The notes below the pieces were generated by a model. The model was given only the letters and a program-made list of their open reading frames with translations. It was not told the DNA's origin and searched no databases. Below, piece by piece: positions 1 to 5,078 of a DNA stretch of 5,968 nt (positions are counted from its first letter, which is position 1; each line of letters opens with the position of its first letter). The DNA comes from Candidatus Levyibacteriota bacterium (GTDB taxonomy: Bacteria; Patescibacteriota; Microgenomatia; Levybacterales; UBA12049): positions 1 through 5,968 of the forward strand of contig JAGOUP010000039.1 in assembly GCA_018061205.1 (NCBI GenBank), written 5' to 3'. Made by a program: the position numbers and the translations under genes.

Positions 1-395
1 GTGGTGCACTCATCACTGCTGAATTTGGGCTTTCGTATGGTCGCAAAGTCTTTGCCGTTCCTGGACCGATTACGTCTAGTTTGTCCAAAGGACCATACAA
101 GCTCATAGAAAAAGGAGCAATGCTTGTAACAAAGCCAGAGCACATCTTAAAAGAATTACGAATTACGAATAATAAATTACGAATTGATACCAAGAAAAAA
201 TTAAATGGAGATACGAAAGAAGAACAGATGATTATTGATTTACTACAAAATGAACCATTTAGTTTTGATGACATTGTGAGAAGTACAAAAACAGATTCAA
301 GAAAGGTAGCATCTTTGTTATCAATGATGGAAATAAAAGGATTAGTGAAGAGTACTGATACTGGAGGATTTTCGATCGCAACAAGAGAGCAATAG
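1..395 (+). CDS. dprA: DNA processing protein DprA, C-terminal part (5' end cut by window edge)
   Basis: The frame is open from base 3 and ends at TAG 393-395, giving 130 visible residues. The first about 50 (GALITAEFGLSYGR, KVFAVPGPITSSLSKGPYKL, IEKGAMLVTKPEHIL) match the end of the DprA Rossmann-like fold, where the family reads roughly GALITA...GREVFAVPG...G.N.LI..GA.LV. The last about 55 residues (from GDTKEEQMIIDLL to GGFSIATREQ) look like the DprA winged-helix domain. DprA binds incoming single-stranded DNA in the cytoplasm and loads RecA during transformation; that is family knowledge. The linker between the two domains contains a heptamer repeat tract (153-187). An internal TTG at 81 is not the true start, because the conserved sequence continues upstream to the window edge. 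topA follows in the same orientation after 63 bases, a pairing also seen in Firmicutes. No hairpin terminator is visible between them. Identity is confident. Confidence 0.93.
   Translation, partial: GALITAEFGLSYGRKVFAVPGPITSSLSKGPYKLIEKGAMLVTKPEHILKELRITNNKLRIDTKKKLNGDTKEEQMIIDLLQNEPFSFDDIVRSTKTDSRKVASLLSMMEIKGLVKSTDTGGFSIATREQ
153..187 (+). repeat. Heptamer tract (GAATTAC type) inside dprA
   Basis: Five consecutive 7-base units lie in exact register: GAATTAC, GAATTAC, GAATAAT, AAATTAC, GAATTGA. The tract is read in frame as ELRITNNKLRID and falls in the linker between the Rossmann-like and winged-helix domains of DprA, where length variation should be tolerated. It has the same 7-base period as the GAAC tracts in topA (1733-1760) and in the methyltransferase gene (5355-5382). 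Confidence 0.75.
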
Positions 396-419
396 AACAA
401 TACAACAATTTTTTTGTCC

Positions 420-457
420 TTGACACTACCTGTATAATGTAGTCTACACTTTATACT
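420..457 (+). promoter_or_regulatory. Probable topA promoter region with an overlapping dyad
   Basis: A perfect TATAAT at 433-438 would place the RNA start near 445, only about 14 bases before the topA ATG, with no Shine-Dalgarno sequence between. A TTGACA at 420-425 is only 7 bases from it, far too close to serve as its -35; it would instead need a weak -10 such as TACACT (445-450, 19-base spacer). Which pair is used is unclear. Inverted arms GTATAATGT (432-440) and ACTTTATAC (448-456), plus an inner perfect dyad TGTAG-T-CTACA (438-448), overlap the -10 and the predicted start, as an operator would. No regulator is identifiable. Confidence 0.5.
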
Positions 458-458
458 T

Positions 459-2621
459 ATGAACCTCGTTATTGTTGAATCACCGACGAAAGCACGCACT
501 ATTGGGCGTTTTTTGGGAAAAGAATATGACATCAAAGCATCCATGGGACATATCATGGACCTTCCCAAAAGTACGCTTGGGGTGGATGTGGACCGGAATT
601 TTGCACCATTGTATGAAGTCGTTGCGGATAAAAAAAAGATTATTGCAGAACTCAAGATGGCGGCAAAAGGAGCTACCCAAATCATTTTAGCCACAGATCC
701 TGATCGAGAAGGTGAGGCTATTTCAGCACATGTCAAAGAAGTCCTGATGGAAGACAAAAAACTGAAAGTACCAGCGTCGAAATTTGTCCGTATCGTTTTT
801 CATGAAATTACCAAAGAAGCTATTGAGGAAGCACTGACACATCCAGGTGTTGTTGATGAAAATTTAGTGAACGCACAAACTGCCAGAAGAGTACTGGATC
901 GTTTGGTAGGATACAAACTCTCACCACTGCTGTGGCAAAAAGTGAGACGTGGGTTATCTGCTGGTCGTGTGCAGTCAGTAGCGCTCAGACTCATCGTAGA
1001 GCGAGAAAAAGAAATCGAAAAATTTGCCAAACAACCTTACTATACAATAACTGCATTATTGCAAAATTCTTCTTTACCCTTAACGCTTGACGCTTTACCC
1101 TTAGAAGGTACTTCCTTTGATCTCATTGCTATCAATGACAAAAAAATAGAATCACAAAACAAATATGATCTCTATGATGGGCAATATACCGTAACCAAAA
1201 CAACCATCGATACAGAAAAAGCAGCAGATGAGATTGTAACTGATTTGCAAAAAGCAGGATATACAGTTTCTGATATTACAGAAAAAGAAATGCGTCGCAG
1301 TCCCCAAGCACCTTATACGACTTCAACTCTCCAACAAGATGCATCCAGACGATTAGGATTAGCAGGTCGCAGATCCATGAGTCTTGCACAAAAACTGTAT
1401 GAAGAAGGGTATATCACATACCATAGAACAGATTCGACAAATATCGCTGTTTCAGCCCAAACAGCCATGATTAGTTATGTGAAAAAAACATATGGAGACA
1501 AGTATGTGCCAGAAAAACCGAGAGTGTATGCAACCAAACAAAAAAATGCGCAAGAGGCACATGAAGCAATCCGTCCGACAAAAGTTGAGGTGAGTGGTGA
1601 CCAAGTGAGTCAGGATTTAGGCCCACAATATGGAAAATTCTATGAATTGATTTGGAGACGGGCTGTTGCATCACAAATGTCTGATGCAATTACGCAATCA
1701 ACAAGTGTTTTGGTGGATGCCGTTTCTACTATGAACCCTGAACTACGAACTCCGAACACGTATCGTCTTAAAGCCAACGGCTCCGTATTGGTTTTTGAAG
1801 GATTTTTGAAGATCAACCCACAAGCACTGGCTGATAACCGTTTGCCTGAATTTACTGTGGATGAAAAATTAACAGCAAAAGGTGTTGTAAAAGAATTTCA
1901 TGAAACACCACCTCCGCCGAGATACAATGATGCATCTATTATCAAAACACTAGAAGAAAAAAGTATTGGTCGTCCATCAACCTATGCCACGATTATCGGT
2001 ACTATTGAATCCCGTGGATATATTACTCGAGAAAATGCGAGATTTACCCCAACTGCTGTTGGGAATGCCGTGAATGATTTTTTGGTGAAGAATTTCTCAG
2101 ATATTGATGACATACCATTTACTGCAGATATGGAAGACAGTTTGGATTTGATAGCCGAAGGAAAAAAGGAATGGTTGCCTATGATCAGTTCCTTTTACAA
2201 GCCATTTGAAAAAAAGATAGAAGAAGTAAAAGGATCAGATCGGGTGAAGATAGCTGTCGAAGAAACAGATGAACCATGTTCGGAGTGCAAGGAAGGGCAT
2301 TTGGTGGTGAGAACAGGTAAGTTTGGAAAATTTTTATCCTGCAACAGATTTCCCGACTGTAAATTTACCAAACCATTGGTTGAAGAAACTGCCTTTTTAT
2401 GTCCCAAAGATGGTGGAAAAGTGATCATCAAAAAAACCAGAAAAGGCCGCAAATTCTTCGGCTGCAGCAACTATCCCAACTGCGAATTCGCAGCCTGGAA
2501 AGCAGAAGATATCCAAAATTACGATCCAAATGCTGTAAAGAAACCTGCCCGCAATACTACGCAAAGCGTTGCAGGCGGGGAAGAAGTGAAAAAAGAAAAT
2601 ACCTCTTCCGTGTCATCCTGA
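459..2621 (+). CDS. topA: DNA topoisomerase I (type IA)
   Basis: The protein has 720 residues and relaxes negatively supercoiled DNA by cutting and passing one strand through a 5'-phosphotyrosine link. The N-terminal Toprim domain (about 1-115) begins MNLVIVESPTKA, with the conserved Glu at residue 7, and carries the metal-binding acidic motif TDPDREGEA (79-87). The type IA core follows, with TARRVLDRLVGYKLSPLLW (141-159), LSAGRVQSVALRLI (166-179) and the catalytic motif GYITYHRTDS (317-326), where Y321 is the predicted nucleophile and R323 its partner. Later motifs are EAHEAIRPT (366-374) and SIGRPSTYATII (502-513). Two C-terminal zinc ribbons follow: C607/C610/C628/C634, and a second with only C648, C669 and C675, D651 standing where a fourth Cys is expected. 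The ATG at 459 gives the canonical N-terminus. A heptamer tract encodes residues 425-434. The last about 25 residues come largely from two palindromic repeats, one of which supplies the stop codon. Confidence 0.97.
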   Translation: MNLVIVESPTKARTIGRFLGKEYDIKASMGHIMDLPKSTLGVDVDRNFAPLYEVVADKKKIIAELKMAAKGATQIILATDPDREGEAISAHVKEVLMEDKKLKVPASKFVRIVFHEITKEAIEEALTHPGVVDENLVNAQTARRVLDRLVGYKLSPLLWQKVRRGLSAGRVQSVALRLIVEREKEIEKFAKQPYYTITALLQNSSLPLTLDALPLEGTSFDLIAINDKKIESQNKYDLYDGQYTVTKTTIDTEKAADEIVTDLQKAGYTVSDITEKEMRRSPQAPYTTSTLQQDASRRLGLAGRRSMSLAQKLYEEGYITYHRTDSTNIAVSAQTAMISYVKKTYGDKYVPEKPRVYATKQKNAQEAHEAIRPTKVEVSGDQVSQDLGPQYGKFYELIWRRAVASQMSDAITQSTSVLVDAVSTMNPELRTPNTYRLKANGSVLVFEGFLKINPQALADNRLPEFTVDEKLTAKGVVKEFHETPPPPRYNDASIIKTLEEKSIGRPSTYATIIGTIESRGYITRENARFTPTAVGNAVNDFLVKNFSDIDDIPFTADMEDSLDLIAEGKKEWLPMISSFYKPFEKKIEEVKGSDRVKIAVEETDEPCSECKEGHLVVRTGKFGKFLSCNRFPDCKFTKPLVEETAFLCPKDGGKVIIKKTRKGRKFFGCSNYPNCEFAAWKAEDIQNYDPNAVKKPARNTTQSVAGGEEVKKENTSSVSS
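1733..1760 (+). repeat. Heptamer tract (GAACNNN type) inside topA
   Basis: Four 7-base units lie in register: GAACCCT, GAACTAC, GAACTCC, GAACACG. The in-frame translation around it is MNPELRTPNTYRL (residues 425-437), in a variable loop just before the conserved GSVLVFEGFL segment. The 16 bases CGTTTCTACTATGAAC at 1721-1736, which run into the tract, recur exactly at 4087-4102 between two other genes, so this is a dispersed element and not a topA-specific sequence. Confidence 0.75.
2544..2579 (+). repeat. Palindromic element within the topA C-terminal tail
   Basis: The arms CCTGCC-c-GCAA (2544-2554) and TTGC-a-GGCGGG (2569-2579) pair over 10 positions with one internal C/A mismatch and one G-U pair. 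A nested CGC-aaa-GCG hairpin (2560-2568) sits directly inside the right arm, opposite a 5-base bulge. The element is read as PARNTTQSVAGG in the low-complexity tail after the zinc ribbons, and it is markedly more GC-rich than the surrounding gene. Together these suggest an inserted repeat tolerated at the protein terminus. It could also act as an RNA hairpin near the 3' end of the message. Confidence 0.6.
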
Positions 2622-2693
2622 ACTTGATTCAGGATCCAGTTCTTGCGAAGCCGCGTTTGACGCGGTCATTGCGAGCAACGCGAAGCAATCTCA
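2611..2693 (+). repeat. Family A hairpin repeat, copy 1 (composite), at topA 3' end
   Basis: The first 30 bases (2611-2640) are identical to 3576-3605 in copy 2. They contain the stem ATCCTGAA-cttga-TTCAGGAT (2615-2635). Two further stems follow: CCGCG-tttga-CGCGG (2651-2665) and ATTGC...GCAAT (2668-2689), the latter within GTCATTGCGAGCAACGCGAA, which reads like the start of a different repeat also opening with GTCAT. The unit therefore looks like a fusion of two half-elements. It fills the whole gap between the convergent stop codons of topA (2619-2621) and the membrane gene (2699-2701), and the TGA of topA is part of it. It may act as a 3' end or mRNA-stability structure for both genes; no long T-run follows. 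Confidence 0.85.
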
Positions 2694-2698
2694 CATTT

Positions 2699-3523
2699 TT
2701 ACTGAGTGAATTTGAACGTAGAAAGAATTTGATCGAATACTTTTGTATTCATTTCATTCACTGGAGAAAATGTTATTTGATATATCTTGCCGTTTTTGAA
2801 AAAGATAACATCAGTAACGGTTCCTTGTTGGCCAGCACTTACTGCATCGGCGCGTATAGCATCTACGCCATTCATTTTAAATAAGGTAAAGTTTTTATTT
2901 TTATTCGTGAGGAGACTATAGTCATACTGCAATCGAGGTCCTTCTCCAAGTGCGTTTTTAATAGTTAAGTTTGCAGGAGCTGAAGCTACAGCAATATCCA
3001 TGATCATAGAAGGTCCTTGGATATTTATATTAGGAACAGGATTTGGATAAAGAGAAGAAATAGGCAAAAGACTTTCGCTTATGATAGGAATTTCTGGTGG
3101 CGCCTGAAGAGAAAATCCTAGCTTTTCATTGGTATAAGTTTGCGTACCGGTTGGTACAGGTATAGTGTGTAGTATATCCTGAGTTTGCGTAATTGTGGGT
3201 GAGAGCATCTCCACATTTCCTTGATTCATTTTTTGTGCATCTTGTAGTTTCTGAAAAGGATTTGCTGAAAAAACCATATAGAATATATAAAATTGGAAAC
3301 AAAATATAATAAGAATGACTAATCCATACACAAGTGTTGGTATAAGTTTTACTTTTTTTGGCCAATCTTTCATCAGTATCCACATGAGCAATAATCCAAG
3401 AGGAGGAAAAAACATCAATGTTGTTATCACCCAAATCAGCTTTGCATGTGATGGTTGTGCAGTATTTGCTACAGGAGCTTGTATAGTTGATTGATTTATT
3501 GAAGATGGTTGTTGTGGTTCCAT
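2699..3523 (-). CDS. Two-pass membrane protein with PsbP-like C-terminal domain (uncharacterised)
   Basis: The protein has 274 residues from the ATG at 3523. A Gln/Pro/Ser-rich N-terminal segment (1-26) precedes two predicted membrane helices (about 28-51 and 61-84). The remainder (about 100-274) should lie on the outer face if both termini share a side, though topology is not proven. The segment from TYTNEKLGFSLQAP (129-142) to the end ILSTFKFTQ, with FFKNGKIYQITF (241-252) in the middle, resembles the layout of PsbP-like domains in many small bacterial lipoproteins and membrane proteins (an opening 'Y.n...gFs...P' and a closing 'iL.tFkF'). That resemblance is from memory, not a search. The helix pair PLGLLLMWILMK...WP...VFSANP is nearly repeated in the neighbour at 3643-4005. 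A TTG at 3547 would add eight residues but lies inside the predicted promoter, so the ATG at 3523 is preferred. Function unknown. Confidence 0.8.
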   Translation of the reverse strand: MEPQQPSSINQSTIQAPVANTAQPSHAKLIWVITTLMFFPPLGLLLMWILMKDWPKKVKLIPTLVYGLVILIIFCFQFYIFYMVFSANPFQKLQDAQKMNQGNVEMLSPTITQTQDILHTIPVPTGTQTYTNEKLGFSLQAPPEIPIISESLLPISSLYPNPVPNINIQGPSMIMDIAVASAPANLTIKNALGEGPRLQYDYSLLTNKNKNFTLFKMNGVDAIRADAVSAGQQGTVTDVIFFKNGKIYQITFSPVNEMNTKVFDQILSTFKFTQ

Positions 3524-3529
3524 ATATCC

Positions 3530-3558
3530 AGTATGCGCAAAAATCAATAACGTGTCAA
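3530..3558 (-). promoter_or_regulatory. Promoter of the two-pass membrane gene, predicted leaderless
   Basis: On the minus strand TTGACA (3558-3553) is followed after exactly 17 bases by CATACT (3535-3530, four of six matches to TATAAT). The usual start 7 bases downstream falls on base 3523, the A of the ATG. No Shine-Dalgarno sequence precedes that ATG, which fits a leaderless message. The promoter lies between the gene and repeat copy 2, so this gene need not be co-transcribed with its upstream neighbour. Confidence 0.6.
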
Positions 3559-3574
3559 TATGAAATGTTTAGTG

Positions 3575-3640
3575 TTGTCATCCTGAACTTGATTCAGGAT
3601 CCAGTATGTCTTAGATTCTTCGTTTCACTCAGAATGACAA
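3575..3640 (+). repeat. Family A hairpin repeat, copy 2
   Basis: This is a 66-base element with near-perfect terminal inverted repeats: TTGTCATCCTGA (3575-3586) and TCAGAATGACAA (3629-3640), 11 of 12 positions complementary. An inner hairpin ATCCTGAA-cttga-TTCAGGAT spans 3580-3600. Its first 30 bases after the leading T are identical to copy 1. It lies 2 bases beyond the stop codon (3643-3645) of the minus-strand gene at 3643-4005 and just upstream of the promoter of the next gene. The layout resembles a small non-autonomous mobile or REP-like element; no transposase is present in the window. Confidence 0.85.
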
Positions 3641-3642
3641 AG

Positions 3643-4005
3643 TTATTGCGGAATGCATACTCCGGATGTTTCTTCAATTTTACCACTTTTTACTGTCGTA
3701 GTTTTACAAGTATATCCAGTTGGACAAGGTGTTAATACTGGTCCACCGCAAACTTTTCCTTCTATCACTGATTGATTTTTTATTTGTGTTTGCATTTCTC
3801 TTTGTACTTGAGGATTGGAGAAAACGATTGCCAGGATAGACAGCACAAAGCCTGTTATTAAAAAGGCAAAAAGGAAGGGGAGTACCGTCAAAAGGATTCT
3901 GACCCACAAAGGCCATTTCATCCATACCCACATGAGTATTAGGCCTACGGGAGTAACAAAAAGAAGCGTTAATACAACGATAATTGTTTTCGTTTCATAA
4001 CTCAT
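3643..4005 (-). CDS. Two-pass membrane protein with four-Cys tail (uncharacterised)
   Basis: The protein has 120 residues. Two predicted membrane helices (about 7-28 and 36-62) contain PVGLILMWVWMK-WP (19-32) and end VFSNP (61-65), aligning almost residue for residue with the helix pair of the protein at 2699-3523. After a polar stretch rich in Gln (66-80) comes a small domain with Cys 86, 94, 100 and 117: CGG, then CPTGYTC, then SGVC near the C-terminus. The spacing suggests two disulfides in a small extracytoplasmic fold. I know similar 'CP.GY.C....G.C' tails from proteins of candidate-phylum bacteria but no assigned function. The ATG at 4005 is the only start that keeps the full first helix; a GGAG lies only two bases before it. 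Repeat copy 2 directly follows the stop. Function unknown. Confidence 0.78.
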   Translation of the reverse strand: MSYETKTIIVVLTLLFVTPVGLILMWVWMKWPLWVRILLTVLPFLFAFLITGFVLSILAIVFSNPQVQREMQTQIKNQSVIEGKVCGGPVLTPCPTGYTCKTTTVKSGKIEETSGVCIPQ

Positions 4006-4045
4006 TTCTCCAGAAGATGATTTCGTTGCAATATTTTAGATTATA
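4006..4045 (-). promoter_or_regulatory. Promoter -10 and leader of the four-Cys membrane gene
   Basis: A perfect TATAAT on the minus strand (4045-4040) predicts an RNA start near 4033 and a leader of about 27 bases. GGAG (4011-4008) is separated from the ATG by only two bases, shorter than the usual 5-9, so its use as a ribosome binding site is doubtful. No convincing -35 is found at 16-18 bases upstream. Confidence 0.5.
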
Positions 4046-4063
4046 CTACAAAATTCTCAAATT

Positions 4064-4105
4064 CGTTCTACTGTGAACCGTGAACCCGTTTCTACTATGA
4101 ACACG
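4064..4105 (+). repeat. Intergenic GAAC-type repeat tract
   Basis: GAACCGT (4075-4081) and GAACCCG (4082-4088) are in 7-base register, followed after a shift by GAACACG (4099-4105). The phrase TTCTACTRTGAAC occurs twice (4066-4078 and 4090-4102), and CGTTTCTACTATGAAC (4087-4102) matches 1721-1736 inside topA exactly. The tract ends one base before the stop codon (4106-4108) of the minus-strand gene at 4106-4474, so it occupies the immediate 3' untranslated region of that gene. Confidence 0.65.
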
Positions 4106-4474
4106 TTACTTCGGGCATGCCACAAATTCGCAATTCGGTCCAGTTCTTCCCACAAACGTCCCATCAGGACACTCTTTTGCATCCATTGTGCATGCTTTCA
4201 AATTTCCTGGAATGTTTGTTGGTGTCAGTGTTGGTAGAGGAGGGTATGTGATGGTTGCTGCCGGGGTTGAAGAGACAACAATGTTGGGTATTGGTGTAAA
4301 AAGTGGAGTGGGCATTATTGTCGGAACAGTGACAAAAGGATTTCTCTCTTTTGGTATTGTTGGAGAACCATAATAGGAGAAAATCAGATCTGTTCCTGCC
4401 GTTATCAAAAGGATTACGATAACAAATCCCAGAAACCATTTGAGCTTTTTTCTCTCTTGTAAAGATTCATTCAT
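4106..4474 (-). CDS. Membrane-anchored protein with Pro/Thr stalk and four-Cys tail
   Basis: The protein has 122 residues. A charged N-terminus (MNESLQERKKLKW) leads into one membrane helix (about 13-31), consistent with an N-in signal anchor. Residues about 38-90 are dominated by Pro, Thr and Ile/Val with repeated PTP-like steps, probably an extended extracellular stalk. The tail carries Cys 95, 102, 115 and 120 in the pattern C-x6-C-x12-C-x4-C, containing CPDGTFVGRTGPNCEF. I associate this motif with secreted proteins of candidate-phylum bacteria; no function is assigned. An upstream in-frame ATG at 4546 would add 24 residues, but the ATG at 4474 overlaps the previous gene's TGA as ATGA (4474-4471), the usual sign of translational coupling, so the shorter form is preferred. 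Likely co-transcribed with the gene at 4471-4935. Confidence 0.78.
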   Translation of the reverse strand: MNESLQERKKLKWFLGFVIVILLITAGTDLIFSYYGSPTIPKERNPFVTVPTIMPTPLFTPIPNIVVSSTPAATITYPPLPTLTPTNIPGNLKACTMDAKECPDGTFVGRTGPNCEFVACPK

Positions 4475-4935
4475 AATGACGACAAGTATATTTTTGCAAT
4501 GATTACCAATAATACCAATACTGCTATTTGATTGATAATACCCCATGGTTTTCCCAATCTATTATCAAAATGAATCGAAAAATCAAAGATCCATTTAAAT
4601 ACAGGGAATTTTTTGATATGAAAGAAATAATATGGTGCCCATGCCCAATCAAACCCTTGGGCCAAAATGATCATGATGAATGCATACAAAAGATTTGTGT
4701 TAGGAAAAACAAATATGATCAACAGATAGGAGATGATAAATCCGAATAGTACATCAATGAATGCTTGTTGCATGATGAGTTTGCGAGATTTTGTTTTTTC
4801 ATGCGTTCCGACATCCCAATGAGGGAAAACATCAGCTGCCAAATGAGAAAGAATTGCCAATGGAGCAGCTATCCATGGATTAGGTATTGTTGCTGCGATG
4901 ACGGTGCCAATAACAGCATGTCCAGTAGCGGTCAT
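4471..4935 (-). CDS. Multi-pass membrane protein with His/Asp motif, possibly YdjM/DUF457-like
   Basis: The protein has 154 residues with about four hydrophobic segments (near 8-28, 56-78, 83-100 and 133-152). The N-terminal half carries spaced His and Asp residues: H6 in TATGHAVIG, then LSHLAADVFPHWDVGTH with H31, D35, H39, D41 and H45. Further on are D61, D96, H106 and H122. The 'GHa..G' opening followed by 'lsHl..D..PHwD' resembles membrane proteins annotated as putative metal-dependent hydrolases (YdjM/DUF457 type); this is an unverified resemblance, and the histidines could bind a metal at the membrane face. The ATG at 4935 has no Shine-Dalgarno sequence before it. The stop overlaps the start of the next gene by four bases. 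It is divergent from the methyltransferase gene at 5079, the two starts being separated by the inverted heptamer tracts. Confidence 0.82.
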   Translation of the reverse strand: MTATGHAVIGTVIAATIPNPWIAAPLAILSHLAADVFPHWDVGTHEKTKSRKLIMQQAFIDVLFGFIISYLLIIFVFPNTNLLYAFIMIILAQGFDWAWAPYYFFHIKKFPVFKWIFDFSIHFDNRLGKPWGIINQIAVLVLLVIIAKIYLSSL

Positions 4936-4963
4936 ATATTAACTGTACCATAGAAGAAATAGA

Positions 4964-4991
4964 TTTACCATTTATCATCTGCCATTTTCCA
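4964..4991 (-). repeat. Heptamer tract (TGGAAAA type), minus-strand copy
   Basis: Read on the minus strand there are four 7-base units in register: TGGAAAA, TGGCAGA, TGATAAA, TGGTAAA. It is more degenerate than the plus-strand copy at 5031-5058 and lies in inverted orientation to it across a 39-base AT-rich spacer. It occupies the region upstream of the membrane gene that starts at 4935. Confidence 0.55.
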
Positions 4992-5030
4992 TTTATTTTC
5001 AATTGATAAATTTTCACATTTCTCAATCAA

Positions 5031-5058
5031 TGGAAAGTGGAAAGTGGAAAATGGAAAA
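5031..5058 (+). repeat. Heptamer tract (TGGAAAR type), plus-strand copy
   Basis: Four 7-base units lie in exact register: TGGAAAG, TGGAAAG, TGGAAAA, TGGAAAA. The tract ends 4 bases before the extended -10 of the methyltransferase gene, so its units occupy the -35 region. It is stop-free in all frames and so creates a false upstream in-frame ATG at 5037 that would add 14 residues to the methyltransferase. Confidence 0.75.
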
Positions 5059-5062
5059 TTGA

Positions 5063-5071
5063 TGTTATAAT
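5063..5071 (+). promoter_or_regulatory. Extended -10 promoter of the methyltransferase gene, predicted leaderless
   Basis: TGTTATAAT at 5063-5071 is a perfect extended -10 (TGn followed by TATAAT). A start 7-8 bases downstream is 5078-5079, at the A of the ATG, so the message is probably leaderless. No good TTGACA is present; the -35 position falls in the TGGAAAR tract. This is also why the upstream ATG at 5037 is rejected: it precedes the promoter. Confidence 0.65.
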
Positions 5072-5078
5072 TACTCTC

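Noticed and set aside
153..187. Heptamer tracts as a CRISPR array
   Set aside because: The units are 7 bases with no spacers, and three of the tracts lie in frame inside genes.
420..438. TTGACA and TATAAT as a matched promoter pair before topA
   Set aside because: The spacer is only 7 bases instead of about 17, so they cannot act together.
2399..2884. Long plus-strand frame overlapping topA and the intergenic repeat, including a VILNLIQDPV stretch
   Set aside because: It overlaps topA in another frame and antisense to the membrane gene. The VILNLIQDP peptide is the translation of the hairpin repeat and recurs at copy 2 (3571-3605); it is a known type of spurious ORF.
3524..3547. TTG start extending the two-pass membrane protein by eight residues
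   Set aside because: The extension falls within the promoter spacer and -10, and the ATG at 3523 is better placed.
4475..4546. Upstream in-frame start for the Pro/Thr-stalk membrane protein
   Set aside because: The extension lies wholly within the preceding gene; the ATGA overlap at 4471-4474 gives a standard coupled start.
5037..5078. Upstream in-frame ATG for the methyltransferase
   Set aside because: The added 14 residues are encoded by the heptamer tract and the -10 element, and the start lies upstream of the predicted transcription start.
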